Notes: generated by a model from the sequence alone, not told the origin. 51,764 bases of DNA from an uncultured Opitutia bacterium (GCA_903820035.1 CAIJFT010000054.1:1-51764); one strand, 5' to 3'; shown: positions 1-8,478, counted from the first letter of the stretch. Made by a program: numbers and translations.

Positions 1-242
1 ACGCGTGGGTGGCGTCACACCCGTGTTTGAAGCACCTCGGGCTTTACGGCTATTCGGCCGAGTTGTTGCAGAAGATCGCCACGCTGCCGCCCGGGAAATT
101 GGAGCAAATCGAGAAGCTCGAGCAGTTGCGGGTGCTGGAGAACGGCTACGCGATCGCGTGCGATATCACCGACGATCCCACCATCGGCGTGGATACGCCG
201 GAGGACGCGGTGAAGTTCGAGGCGTGGCTTGGGCGGGGGTGA
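1..242 (+). CDS. kdsB: 3-deoxy-manno-octulosonate cytidylyltransferase, C-terminal part (partial)
   Basis: This is the C-terminal part of CMP-Kdo synthetase, which activates Kdo with CTP for lipopolysaccharide inner-core synthesis in the cytoplasm. The frame is open from the window edge to TGA at 240-242, so the true start lies upstream. Visible family signatures are the HLGLYGY segment, the LEQIEKLEQLRVLENG helix, which is nearly invariant in KdsB, and the late GVDTPEDAVKFE segment close to the C-terminus. About 80 residues of the usual ~250 are present. The GTG at 9 is internal and not a start. It converges on carA. The presence of the gene implies a Gram-negative envelope with Kdo-containing LPS. 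Confidence 0.9.
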   Translation, partial: AWVASHPCLKHLGLYGYSAELLQKIATLPPGKLEQIEKLEQLRVLENGYAIACDITDDPTIGVDTPEDAVKFEAWLGRG

Positions 243-442
243 GGCCCGCTTCGCTATTTGGAGATGGGGCGGGCGGAACGATGAACGAGTTTGCGTGGGG
301 GGGCACGGAAGCCGCGGGTGCCGCACCGACCCAGTGTCCGCGGCTCCGCGTGCGACCCTTCGTTGCGAAAATCATCCAGCCGCCATTCGCTGGCGTCCGC
401 AGCTACCCCGGAGGTGCATACTGGGATTTCCGTACGTTCCGC

Positions 443-467
443 TCCCTGCGCTCACGCGCAAGGCTAA
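443..467 (-). repeat. Degenerate GTAG-type REP-like palindrome
   Basis: This 25-nt stretch matches the right arm of the perfect REP-like pair at 50836-50860 at 23 of 25 positions, in the same orientation. Read on the minus strand it has a TTAG head (GTAG in the intact copies), then an 8-bp stem around a GTGA loop with one mismatch. It lies in the 241-bp convergent gap between kdsB and carA, a typical place for REP elements. Nothing else is recognisable in the gap. Confidence 0.6.
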
Positions 468-483
468 AGCGGGTGCGCAGACT

Positions 484-1656
484 TCAGATCTTCCCGGCTT
501 TCCGCGCTTCGACCATCTTGTAGAAGTCGACGAAGAGCGGATCGGCGTCATTCGGCCCGGGGGCGGCCTCGGGGTGATACTGCACGCTGAAAACCGGAAG
601 CTGGGTGTGGCGCAGGCCCTCGACGGTGTTGTCGTTGAGGTTGATCTCGGTGATCTTGGCGCCGCGGGCCTCGATCGACTTCGGGTCGGTGGCAAATCCG
701 TGGTTCTGGGCGGTGATCGAAACCTTGCCGGTCTCGAGGTTTTTTACCGGCTGGTTGCCGCCGCGGTGGCCGAACTTGAGTTTGAACGTGGTGCCGCCCA
801 GCGCGTGGGTGAGCATCTGGTGACCGAGGCAGATCCCGAACATCGGGAAGTCGGGCAGCAGGTTCGTGACGGTCCGGTGGATGTAGGTCAGGGCGGACGG
901 ATCGCCGGGACCGTTCGAAAGGAACACGGCGTCCGGTTTATGCTCGCGCACCTGCTCGGCGGTCGCGGTCGCGGGAAAGACCTGCACTTCGAAACCATGG
1001 TGTACGAGCTTGCGGTAGATGCTGTACTTGGCGCCGTAGTCAAAGGCGGCCACGCGGAATTTTTTCGCCGGGATTCCCGCGGCGTTCATCGTGGTCCCGA
1101 CGGGTAGGTAAGGGGCGTTGTGATTGGCCGGGTCGTCGCCGCGCCAGATAAACGGCACTTTGGTCGTGACGTCCTTCACGTAGTCGGCTCCGGCCATGTC
1201 CTGCCATGACTTGGCGCGGCGCACCGCCTCGGCTGCGGTGATCGGCAGCGTGCTCAGGCAGCACTTCATCGCGCCGTCGACGCGGAGTTTCTTGGTGAGG
1301 GCGCGCGTGTCGATTTCGCTGATGCCCGGGATGCCGTGGCGTTTCAGGAAATCATCGAGCGAAAGGGAACTGCGCCAGTTGCTGACGACGGGGGAGAGCT
1401 CCCGCACGACGAAGCCGGTGCACTTCGGGGCGGCGGCCTCGTTGTCCTCGACGCTGATGCCGTAGTTGCCGATCTGCACGGCGGTCATCGTGACGATCTG
1501 GCCGAAATACGAGGGATCGGTGAGGATCTCCTGGTAGCCGGTCATCGACGTGTTGAAGACGCATTCGCCGGAAACGGTGGCATCGGCCCCGAAGGCGCGA
1601 CCCGAAAAGATCGAACCATCCTCGAGGGCGAGAATTGCGGGCTTCGGTGTGGACAT
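484..1656 (-). CDS. carA: Carbamoyl-phosphate synthase small (glutaminase) subunit
   Basis: The glutamine-hydrolysing subunit of carbamoyl-phosphate synthase passes ammonia to CarB for pyrimidine and arginine synthesis in the cytoplasm. The 390-residue product has the usual length. The N-terminal CarA domain begins ILALEDGSIFSGRAFG and contains NTSMTGYQEILTDPSY. The C-terminal class I glutamine amidotransferase domain has the nucleophile elbow GICLGHQ (Cys276) and the YHPE motif (His361, Glu363). The ATG at 1656 is chosen because homologues begin close to this point; an in-frame ATG ten codons upstream (1686) is possible. No carB is adjacent, so the two subunits are encoded apart here. The gene is divergent from kamA across a 210-bp promoter region and convergent with kdsB. 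Confidence 0.96.
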   Translation of the reverse strand: MSTPKPAILALEDGSIFSGRAFGADATVSGECVFNTSMTGYQEILTDPSYFGQIVTMTAVQIGNYGISVEDNEAAAPKCTGFVVRELSPVVSNWRSSLSLDDFLKRHGIPGISEIDTRALTKKLRVDGAMKCCLSTLPITAAEAVRRAKSWQDMAGADYVKDVTTKVPFIWRGDDPANHNAPYLPVGTTMNAAGIPAKKFRVAAFDYGAKYSIYRKLVHHGFEVQVFPATATAEQVREHKPDAVFLSNGPGDPSALTYIHRTVTNLLPDFPMFGICLGHQMLTHALGGTTFKLKFGHRGGNQPVKNLETGKVSITAQNHGFATDPKSIEARGAKITEINLNDNTVEGLRHTQLPVFSVQYHPEAAPGPNDADPLFVDFYKMVEARKAGKI

Positions 1657-1825
1657 TAAAGTCGAACGAAAATGTGTCGGCCGCACGCTGCCAAGTGGTT
1701 TCGTGGAAAATCGTGAAATCTCTTGTTTTTGCTGGGGATTTTTCCGGCGGCCGGGAAGGGCGAAGTTGCCGAACCTGCTTGCCTGAGAGCAATTTGACCT
1801 AGGACCAGGTTTTAGGACGGGTCAT

Positions 1826-1854
1826 TTGACAGGGGGTGGTTCGCCGCCTAACTC
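1826..1854 (+). promoter_or_regulatory. Candidate sigma-70 promoter for kamA
   Basis: A perfect -35 hexamer TTGACA (1826-1831) is followed 17 nt later by TAACTC (1849-1854), a weak -10 match. A transcript from here would start only a few bases before the kamA ATG at 1867, giving a nearly leaderless mRNA. This rests on pattern matching alone. Confidence 0.3.
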
Positions 1855-1866
1855 TACCCCGAAATA

Positions 1867-3072
1867 ATGTCCTACACTGAAGATCGCGCCGCCTGGTTCG
1901 AGGGCCAGGGACTCTGGCAACACATTCCGGAAAGTGATTGGCGCGACTGGACCTGGCAGTTGAAGCACCGGATCACCACGGCCGGGCAGTTGGAGCAGTT
2001 GATGACCCTCACGCCGGAGGAGAAGGCGGGCTGCGACTACGCGAGCCACAAGCTGGCGCTGGCGATCACGCCTTATTTTTTCAACCTGATCGACCGTCAC
2101 GACCCCCACTGCCCGATTCGTCGGCAGGTTATTCCGCGGGGCGAGGAGAGTGTGGTGTCGGAAGGCGAGATGCTCGACTCGCTCGGGGAGGATGAACACT
2201 CGCCGGTGGCCGGACTCGTGCACCGCTATCCAGACCGCGTGTTGTTTTTGGTGACGGATCGGTGTGCGGCGTACTGCCGGTACTGCACCCGCAGCCGGCT
2301 GGTTTCGAACGCGCAGGACTATAATTTTCACCCCGAGTACGAGCAGGGGCTGCGCTATATCGAGGCGCATCCGGAAATTCGCGACGTGCTCTTGTCCGGC
2401 GGAGATCCGCTGCTCCTCTCGGACCGCAAGCTCGAGCACCTGCTGGCGCGGCTGCGGGCGATCAAGCATGTGGAGTTTATCCGGATCGGGTCGCGGATTC
2501 CGGTCTTTCTGCCGCAGCGCATCACGCCGGAGTTGTGCGAGATCTTCAAACGCTACGGCCCGATTTGGATGAGCATCCATGTCAATCATCCGAAGGAGGC
2601 GACGGAAGAATTGCGCGCGGCGTGCGAGCGGATGGCGTTCTCCGGGGTGCCGCTGGGCAACCAGAGCGTGCTGCTGAAGGGGGTTAATGACGATGCCGAT
2701 GTGATGAGGGCCCTCGTGCATCGCCTGCTGCGCATGCGCGTGCGTCCGTACTACCTTTACCAGATGGACCTCATCACCGGTGGAGCCCACTTCAAGGTGG
2801 ATGTCCGCAAGGGCATCGAGATCATCCGGGCGCTGCGTGGAAACACGACGGGTTATGCGATTCCCCAGTATGTGATCGATGCACCCGGTGGCGGCGGCAA
2901 GGTGCCGATCAATCCCGACTACGTCGAGTCGGTGAACGACGATGAGATCGTGCTGCGGAATTACGAGGGCCGCACGTTCCGCTATCCGCTCAAGGCGAGT
3001 CCGCGCGCGCTGCCTGCGGCCAAGGTGGACGTCGCCGCGTTGGAACCGAGCGACAACGTGTTCGTGCCGTAG
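1867..3072 (+). CDS. kamA: L-lysine 2,3-aminomutase (radical SAM, PLP-dependent)
   Basis: The enzyme interconverts L-lysine and L-beta-lysine, used in lysine degradation or in making the osmolyte N-acetyl-beta-lysine. The 401-residue product has the radical SAM cluster motif CAAYCRYC (Cys133, 137, 140) and the PLP lysine in APGGGGK (Lys345). Both aspartates that bind the substrate amino group in the clostridial enzyme are present: Asp301 in QMDLITG and Asp338 in VIDAPGG. That argues against a glutamate 2,3-aminomutase. The length and full C-terminal domain argue against the shorter EF-P modifying EpmB. No beta-lysine acetyltransferase (ablB) or other lysine-fermentation gene is nearby, so the pathway is unclear. 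Confidence 0.88.
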   Translation: MSYTEDRAAWFEGQGLWQHIPESDWRDWTWQLKHRITTAGQLEQLMTLTPEEKAGCDYASHKLALAITPYFFNLIDRHDPHCPIRRQVIPRGEESVVSEGEMLDSLGEDEHSPVAGLVHRYPDRVLFLVTDRCAAYCRYCTRSRLVSNAQDYNFHPEYEQGLRYIEAHPEIRDVLLSGGDPLLLSDRKLEHLLARLRAIKHVEFIRIGSRIPVFLPQRITPELCEIFKRYGPIWMSIHVNHPKEATEELRAACERMAFSGVPLGNQSVLLKGVNDDADVMRALVHRLLRMRVRPYYLYQMDLITGGAHFKVDVRKGIEIIRALRGNTTGYAIPQYVIDAPGGGGKVPINPDYVESVNDDEIVLRNYEGRTFRYPLKASPRALPAAKVDVAALEPSDNVFVP

Positions 3073-3074
3073 GA

Positions 3075-3107
3075 CCGCGCTTTCGCTTTCGGCTCAAGCG
3101 CGGCTAC
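3075..3107 (-). repeat. REP-like hairpin with GTAG head
   Basis: CCGCGCTT (3075-3082) and AAGCGCGG (3096-3103) form a perfect 8-bp stem two bases after the kamA stop codon. On the minus strand the stem is directly preceded by GTAG (3104-3107), the head tetranucleotide also carried by the perfect pair at 50793-50860. The stem sequence differs from that family but the layout is the same. It lies between convergent kamA and the CotH gene and could also stabilise or end both transcripts. Confidence 0.5.
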
Positions 3108-3132
3108 GCCGATCCCGGACCCTTTCCCGCCG

Positions 3133-6100
3133 TCACGGCACCTCGTAGATCTCGAGCAGGGCCACGCCCTCGGTGTTGTTCTTGCCCTTCACCTCGACGG
3201 TGAAAGCGCCGGGCGGGAGGGTGATGAGTAGCGCCGCATCCTCACTGCCGGCGCCGAGGGCGAAGGCCCCGGCGTTCTTGGTGGCGGCAATAATCGCGGC
3301 GGCGTTGTCCGCGGCCTCCCAGCGATCGTTGGTCGCGACCACGGTCTGACCGGAATACAGGGTGAGGACGGGATCGCGCAACGCACCGGTCAGACCAAAC
3401 GCCGCGAGCGTTGGGCCGACCGCGCGCAGGAGCATGCGCTTGTAGGCCGGGCCCTGGACGACGAATCCGCCGATGAGTGCACCGTCGTCGGCGCGGACGC
3501 GCGCGCGGCTCGACAGGTTGACGGTGCGACCGTTGGTATCGAGTTCGTAGAGTTCGGCGAGGGCGAGGCCGGAACGGGAGGTGGGGCTGGTGATCTGCAA
3601 CGTGTAGGCGCCCGCTTTGAGATCGGTGGCCAACGCCGCGTCGAGGCTGCCGGTGGTGAGCGGGAAGGCGCCGACCGATTTGAAGTAGCCGGGCAGAGCG
3701 ACTGCGTCGGGGCCGCGTTCCCAGCCGTTGTTGCGGAAAAGTTCGGTGCCGGTACCGGAGAACACCGTCAACTGGGGATCAGGCAGAACTCCCGTCGCAC
3801 CGAATAACGCGAGGCCCGGGCCGATGGCGCGCGAGACATAGCGCTTGGCGACGGTGTCGGCGACCACGACCCCGGCGATCAAGGCGTCGTCACCGACGGA
3901 GGCCACGGCGCGGCTGGAAAGATTGACGATGCGGGCGCGGGGCGTGAGCGGGCTCGACGTGTCAGCGCCGACGGCCGAGCTCCAGGGACTGCCGGGAAAG
4001 GTGTTGCGCAGTTCCACGCGGTAGCTGCGCACGTGGACATTGGCGGTGGCGGGGAGAGTTACCGGAGCGGAGGTGAGGGTGGCGTTGACGGCAACCTCAC
4101 CGCCGAGGGACCGGGGATCCGAGCCGTCGAGCGTGTACGCCAGACGGGCGCCGGCGGGGGCGGTAAAGGTGATCGATGGGCCGGCCTTCACGGCGGCGGG
4201 CTCGCGGACGAACTGATCGTCGATCCATTGGGCCCGCAACGTGACCCAGCCCTTCAGATGGTCGAGGTGGGCGGTGTAGTTGCCGTAGGGGCTGAGGTTG
4301 TCCGGCCAACGTGCGACATCGCGGGTGACGGCGTCCTGTCCGATCTGGGCGCCGAGGGCCTCGACGAGGCGGATGAGGTTGGGATTCGACAGGTCGGCCC
4401 GGCGGAGGCTTTGCCAGCGGTCGACCCAGTCCTGCATAAACTCCGGATCGCGGGCGATGATACCCCACCAACCGGTGCGCCAGAAATCGACGCTGCCGAC
4501 GCCGGACCAAACGGTGTACTCGTACGAGCGTTCGTCCCAGTACGAGCCGAGGGCGCGGTCGAAGTCCCAGACGGGCCCGGCCTGCAACTTGCCCAGTCGG
4601 TCTTTCGTGAAGTAGGCGCTGCGTTGCAGGGCGTCGGGGTTTGAGGTGAACGTGTTCAGCAGGTGGTGGTCCACCCAGGAAGCGCGGTCGAGATAATCGA
4701 GGTGCGTGCGCTGCGACCAACCGCTGTCGCGGTCGGCGTAGAGTGCGTTCTCCATCGCCTGCACGTAATCGCGAATGTAGGTGACTTGCGCCGGCGCGAC
4801 GTTCCCGGCGGACGGATACACTAGGACGACTGAAGACGTGCCGTTTTCCGGCACCCCGTGCGTCGTGCGCCAGCCGATTTCGTCCGGATCCTTTGAGTCG
4901 ATTTTGAGAATGTACCCGCCGGTGAGGGCATTTCCGGAGACATCCGAGGGCGAGAGGTCCTTGATGTCCACGCGGCCCTTGCTGTTCTCGATCCGGTCGC
5001 TGAGCACGTAGATACCCGCGTAGTCGGTGTTCGTCAGATCGCCACCGTCGGTATTGAGGTACACCTCGGTGAAGCGGGTGCGCGGCGCCCAGCGGCCGAG
5101 TTGGTTGGAGAGGGAGTAGACGAAGGCGTTGTTGATGTAGCTCAGGTCGAATTTCCAGGGTCCGGTCAGGGCCCACCGCTCGTAAGCCGGCAGATCCAAT
5201 AGCGCCTGCTCGGTTCCGCTGCCGTCGGCCGGGGTGAAGCTCAAGGCCAGGCTCTTCTTGGGGAATTCCGCGGAGGTTGAGCCGCGGACATTCGTGGTGA
5301 GCGAGGTGCGGGTGTCGGGCGTTCGACCAAAGACGGCGCTGCCCGGGCTGCCCGCCGTGAACGCATAGAGCCAGGCGTTGTGTTCGACCCCGTCCTTGAC
5401 CAAGGGCCCGCTGCCCAGGCTGTCGATGACCAGCACCGGCAATTGACTGCTGAAAGCGCTGACGCTCGTTCCAATCTTGAGGTAGTGCACGGCAGAGACT
5501 GGGCCCATGGCGTTGCCGCTTTCCGAAAACACCGCGGCCTTAAGGAGAGTCGATGCGCTGACCGCAATGGCTCCGGTGTACAGGGGTGAGGTTGAGGTCG
5601 GGGCGGGCGCGCTCGCCCCATTGCCGCTCGGCGTGGCAACGTAGCGGATGCGCTGGTTTGCGGTCGCTCCGCTCAGCGTGATGCTGATCGTCCCCGTGAA
5701 AGGCCCGGCCAGGCGGGAATAGGTCACGGTTTGCTCGATCCCGCGGGCCCCCGCATTGGCGGTGCCGGGCGTGGGTTTCTCCAGAAAGTCATAGCCCGCG
5801 GCCGGTACGCTGGAGCCGCCGGGAATTCCGTAAGGTACGTTCGATCCCTGCGCCGGGTAGGTAACCTCGGAGGCGATCGTGATCCCGTCCGCGCGCACCA
5901 AGGCGAGGTACTCACCGCTGGCGCTCAGATGGAAATTGGTATGGGGCTGGGCGGCCGGATTGCGCCGGTCCTTGCCCGAAGCAAACACCACGAGGTAACC
6001 CCCGGCCGGAATCGTGGTGACGGGAAACTGCCAGCGCTTCTTGTTGTCTTTGGCGTCTGTTAGGTACCAGCCCGAGATTTCTTGTGGGGTATTCCCCGGG

Positions 6101-6270
6101 TTGTGGATCTCCAACCAGTCGGAAAAAGCCCCATCTTGATCTGCGATCGTGCTGGTGTTGGAAGCCATCAGCTCGCTGATGACGGGCTGGGCGAGGCCTG
6201 CTGATTCGCCGAGCACGAGGGCCAGTAGCACGGCGAAGATCGGCCAAAGGATGCGGGTCTTGGGTGTCAC
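3133..6270 (-). CDS. Secreted lamin-tail / CotH kinase-family protein with two C-terminal Opitutaceae-type modules
   Basis: This is a large exported protein of 1045 residues. In order it has: a signal peptide (about 1-28); a lamin-tail domain (about 29-140, ISELMASN then DWLEIHN..G..PQEISGWYLTD); a chitobiase-like/FN3-associated segment (about 185-260); a CotH domain (about 275-640) with the family's HHLLN..T.NPDALQRS and VWDFDRALGS motifs; a second FN3-associated segment (about 695-775, YTLDGSDPR); and two copies of a ~130-residue module (about 780-914 and 915-1045). CotH proteins are atypical protein kinases in spore coats and in many secreted bacterial proteins, but the substrate here is unknown. 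The gene is divergent from the phosphatase at 6484, which carries the same C-terminal module. The function of the whole protein is not established. Confidence 0.85.
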   Translation of the reverse strand: MTPKTRILWPIFAVLLALVLGESAGLAQPVISELMASNTSTIADQDGAFSDWLEIHNPGNTPQEISGWYLTDAKDNKKRWQFPVTTIPAGGYLVVFASGKDRRNPAAQPHTNFHLSASGEYLALVRADGITIASEVTYPAQGSNVPYGIPGGSSVPAAGYDFLEKPTPGTANAGARGIEQTVTYSRLAGPFTGTISITLSGATANQRIRYVATPSGNGASAPAPTSTSPLYTGAIAVSASTLLKAAVFSESGNAMGPVSAVHYLKIGTSVSAFSSQLPVLVIDSLGSGPLVKDGVEHNAWLYAFTAGSPGSAVFGRTPDTRTSLTTNVRGSTSAEFPKKSLALSFTPADGSGTEQALLDLPAYERWALTGPWKFDLSYINNAFVYSLSNQLGRWAPRTRFTEVYLNTDGGDLTNTDYAGIYVLSDRIENSKGRVDIKDLSPSDVSGNALTGGYILKIDSKDPDEIGWRTTHGVPENGTSSVVLVYPSAGNVAPAQVTYIRDYVQAMENALYADRDSGWSQRTHLDYLDRASWVDHHLLNTFTSNPDALQRSAYFTKDRLGKLQAGPVWDFDRALGSYWDERSYEYTVWSGVGSVDFWRTGWWGIIARDPEFMQDWVDRWQSLRRADLSNPNLIRLVEALGAQIGQDAVTRDVARWPDNLSPYGNYTAHLDHLKGWVTLRAQWIDDQFVREPAAVKAGPSITFTAPAGARLAYTLDGSDPRSLGGEVAVNATLTSAPVTLPATANVHVRSYRVELRNTFPGSPWSSAVGADTSSPLTPRARIVNLSSRAVASVGDDALIAGVVVADTVAKRYVSRAIGPGLALFGATGVLPDPQLTVFSGTGTELFRNNGWERGPDAVALPGYFKSVGAFPLTTGSLDAALATDLKAGAYTLQITSPTSRSGLALAELYELDTNGRTVNLSSRARVRADDGALIGGFVVQGPAYKRMLLRAVGPTLAAFGLTGALRDPVLTLYSGQTVVATNDRWEAADNAAAIIAATKNAGAFALGAGSEDAALLITLPPGAFTVEVKGKNNTEGVALLEIYEVP
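3136..3933 (-). repeat. Tandem protein-module repeat (two copies of the shared C-terminal domain)
   Basis: Two consecutive ~130-residue modules are encoded at 3529-3933 and 3136-3528. Both read: NLSSRA, then DDALI/DGALI with a GxVV strand, RAxGPxLAxFG, DPxLTxxSG, a Nx(D)xW turn, GAFxL, GSxDAAL, L..GAxT and a final LxExYE. The same module ends the divergent phosphatase (encoded at 7807-8208). The copies are clearly homologous but well diverged, so this is an old duplication. Confidence 0.8.
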
Positions 6271-6483
6271 AGGGAGCGAGTGGAGAGGGACGGGTGGGAA
6301 CCTAGCAAGGTTATGCCAAAAGCAAGAGGCCGGAGGGGATTACAAAAGCGATTGGCAAAGTGCCCGTGAATATCGGTTGAATCCGGTTTGCCTTGATCGG
6401 CCTTTTTCGGCCCGCGTACGTATTAGGACATCGTTATACCGCGAAAATTCACTTGCGACACCGCTCAATCGGGAGACGCTGGG

Positions 6484-8211
6484 GTGAACCCCCCCCTGAT
6501 GATTATAACCCGAGTGTTGCTCATCGGTTTTTTTATCTGCGCCACCGCCCTTGCGCAGTCCGGGACGTTTTTTGTGGGCGGGGTTTGGTCGGGTAATGTG
6601 AGTCCGACGGGTGCCACGGTGGCGGTCCGGCTGAATGCGGCCAGTCAGCGCGTACGGCTGGTGGTGAGCGAAAATCAAAATCTGGCTCCCGCGGTCTATT
6701 CAACGGCTGTCACGACCTCTGCGGCCTCGGGCAACACGGTCAAGCTGACGGTGCAGGGCTTGAACCCCGACACCGATTATTTTTACGGCGTTGAAGTGGC
6801 CAATGTTCTTCGCGCCGATCCCGTTTCCCGCGGCCGCTTCCGCACGTTTCCGCTCGGGCGCGCTTCGTTCCGGATCGCATTCGCCTCCTGCGGGGACTTT
6901 CGCCAGCCCGACCAAAGTGCCTACGATGCGATTATGCGCGAGCGTCCGTTGTTGTTCATCAACATGGGCGACCTGCACTACAGCGATACCAATTCCACGG
7001 TGGTCGAGGACTACCGGGCCAACTACGATCAGGTCTTGGGGCATGCCGTGCAGGGCGCCCTTTATCGCAGCGTTCCGCTGGCCTACATGTGGGATGACCA
7101 CGATTTTGCCGGCAACGATTCGAATGGCAATTCGGTCGGTCGCGATACCGCCCGTATCGCCTACAAAGAGCGCGTACCGCACTATCCTTTGACGGCTCCC
7201 GGCGGGACCATTGCCCAATCGTTTACGATCGGGCGGGTCCGCTTCATTATGACCGATCTGCGCAGCGCGGCCATGGATACCAATTTGAAGGAGTCCGCGA
7301 CCAAGACCCGGATGGGTGCGAGCCAGAAAACTTGGTTCAAGCAGGAGCTCATCAATGCCCGCGACGGTGGCTTTCCGTTGATCGTTTGGGTTTCGACGAT
7401 GCCTTGGATCGCCCCGGCGAAGGTCGGCGACGACACGTGGGCCGGCTTCGCCTCGGAGCGCACGGAGATTGCAAATTTCATCCGCGATAATCGCATCGAG
7501 AATATCGTGATGCTCGCCGGCGACATGCATGGATTGGCGTATGATGACGGCACCCATTCCGATTATGCCACCGGCGGCGGAGCACCGCTGACGGTTCTCC
7601 ATGCCGCCGCGCTCACGAGCGAGCCCTCGGCTAAGGGCGGCCCCTACACGGCGGGTCCTCTGCCGGGCAGCCAGCAGTACGGTATTCTTGAAGTCTTTGA
7701 TAATGGCGGCGCGAGCGTTGCCTGCCGCTTCCAGGGCAAGAAGGTGAACGAAGGCACCAAGCTGAATCACATTTTCTCCGGTTCCGCGGCGGGCGGAAAA
7801 GACCACGCGATTGTCAATATCTCGACCCTCGCCCGCATCAGCGCCGCGGATGATACCCTCGTCAGCGGCTTCGTGATTTCCGGGGCGTCCAATCGTTCCG
7901 TGCTGATTCGCGCGATCGGGCCCACGCTCGCGGCCTTCGGGGTGAAAGAGGCGCTCGCTCAACCCGTCCTTTCCCTTTTCCGCGGCGATCAAGTCATCGC
8001 GTCCAATTCCTCCTGGGCGGGGCCGACCCGTGCCGCGACGGAGGCCATGCTCGATGCCTTTGATCGGGCCGGCGCCTTCCGCCTCGTGGATGAAACCAGC
8101 CGTGACTCCTCTCTCGTGATGTCCTTGGCGCCGGGTTCCTACACGGTGCAAGTCAAGAGCGGCGACGCCTCCCTCGGCTCGACCCTGCTTGAGGTTTACG
8201 ATTTGCCCTGA
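6484..8211 (+). CDS. PhoD-like (alkaline phosphatase D family) metallophosphatase, secreted
   Basis: This is an exported metal-dependent phosphatase or phosphodiesterase of 575 residues. A signal peptide (to about residue 25) is followed by a beta-sandwich PhoD N-terminal domain (about 28-125) and the catalytic domain (about 128-425). Metal-ligand motifs visible are NMGDLHYSD, YMWDDHDFAGND and AGDMHG. A C-terminal ~130-residue module (442-575) matches the modules of the divergent CotH-like protein. GTG at 6484 is used because GGGAG lies 8 nt upstream, one of the few SD-like sites here. ATG at 6499 gives an equally good signal peptide, and a run of eight C lies between the two starts. Substrate is unknown; PhoD relatives cleave phosphodiesters such as teichoic acid or phospholipid. 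Confidence 0.88.
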   Translation: MNPPLMIITRVLLIGFFICATALAQSGTFFVGGVWSGNVSPTGATVAVRLNAASQRVRLVVSENQNLAPAVYSTAVTTSAASGNTVKLTVQGLNPDTDYFYGVEVANVLRADPVSRGRFRTFPLGRASFRIAFASCGDFRQPDQSAYDAIMRERPLLFINMGDLHYSDTNSTVVEDYRANYDQVLGHAVQGALYRSVPLAYMWDDHDFAGNDSNGNSVGRDTARIAYKERVPHYPLTAPGGTIAQSFTIGRVRFIMTDLRSAAMDTNLKESATKTRMGASQKTWFKQELINARDGGFPLIVWVSTMPWIAPAKVGDDTWAGFASERTEIANFIRDNRIENIVMLAGDMHGLAYDDGTHSDYATGGGAPLTVLHAAALTSEPSAKGGPYTAGPLPGSQQYGILEVFDNGGASVACRFQGKKVNEGTKLNHIFSGSAAGGKDHAIVNISTLARISAADDTLVSGFVISGASNRSVLIRAIGPTLAAFGVKEALAQPVLSLFRGDQVIASNSSWAGPTRAATEAMLDAFDRAGAFRLVDETSRDSSLVMSLAPGSYTVQVKSGDASLGSTLLEVYDLP

Positions 8212-8295
8212 CGTCGGTCGGGTTGGCGCGGCCGCTTGCTCGCTTCGGTTCGGGCAGATTTCCGCTTGCTTTGGACTCTCTGGCCGCTTCCCCTG

Positions 8296-8402
8296 CGCCT
8301 GCCTGTAGGGGTGTCCTCCGCGGAGGACTGAGATTGCGGCACGCTCGGCTGCTCGACCCTTCGAACCTGAACGGATCATGCCGACGAAGGAAACAGCAGG
8401 CG
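8296..8402 (+). promoter_or_regulatory. TPP riboswitch (THI element)
   Basis: The conserved core of the thiamin pyrophosphate riboswitch is present in order: GGGGTG (8308-8313), CTGAGA (8328-8333), GAACCTGA (8363-8370), then GGATCATGCCGACGAAGGAA ending at 8392. A P1 stem forms between 8296-8306 and 8393-8402 (CGCCTG/CTGT with ACAG/CAGGCG, one bulged base). Downstream, AGGCGC (8398-8403) can instead pair with GCGCCT (8412-8417). That would break P1 and could be the switching helix. The riboswitch lies 76 nt before the start of a TonB-dependent receptor. Confidence 0.93.
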
Positions 8403-8478
8403 CCGCACACAGCGCCTAGGGGCGCGCGACGCCCGTCTTCTGCGGTAGTCCGGTTTGGGTCAGGCCCAGCCCGATACT

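Noticed and set aside
229-1107. 292-codon plus-strand frame opposite carA
   Set aside because: It is antisense to carA, which has complete catalytic motifs; the frame has none.
1867-3072. Glutamate 2,3-aminomutase or EpmB (EF-P lysine aminomutase) for the radical SAM gene
   Set aside because: Asp301 and Asp338 match the lysine-binding pair of lysine aminomutase, and the length exceeds EpmB.
6700-8379. 559-codon open frame on the minus strand opposite the PhoD-like gene
   Set aside because: It is antisense to a well-supported gene, has no domain or signal peptide, and is expected from high-GC codon usage.
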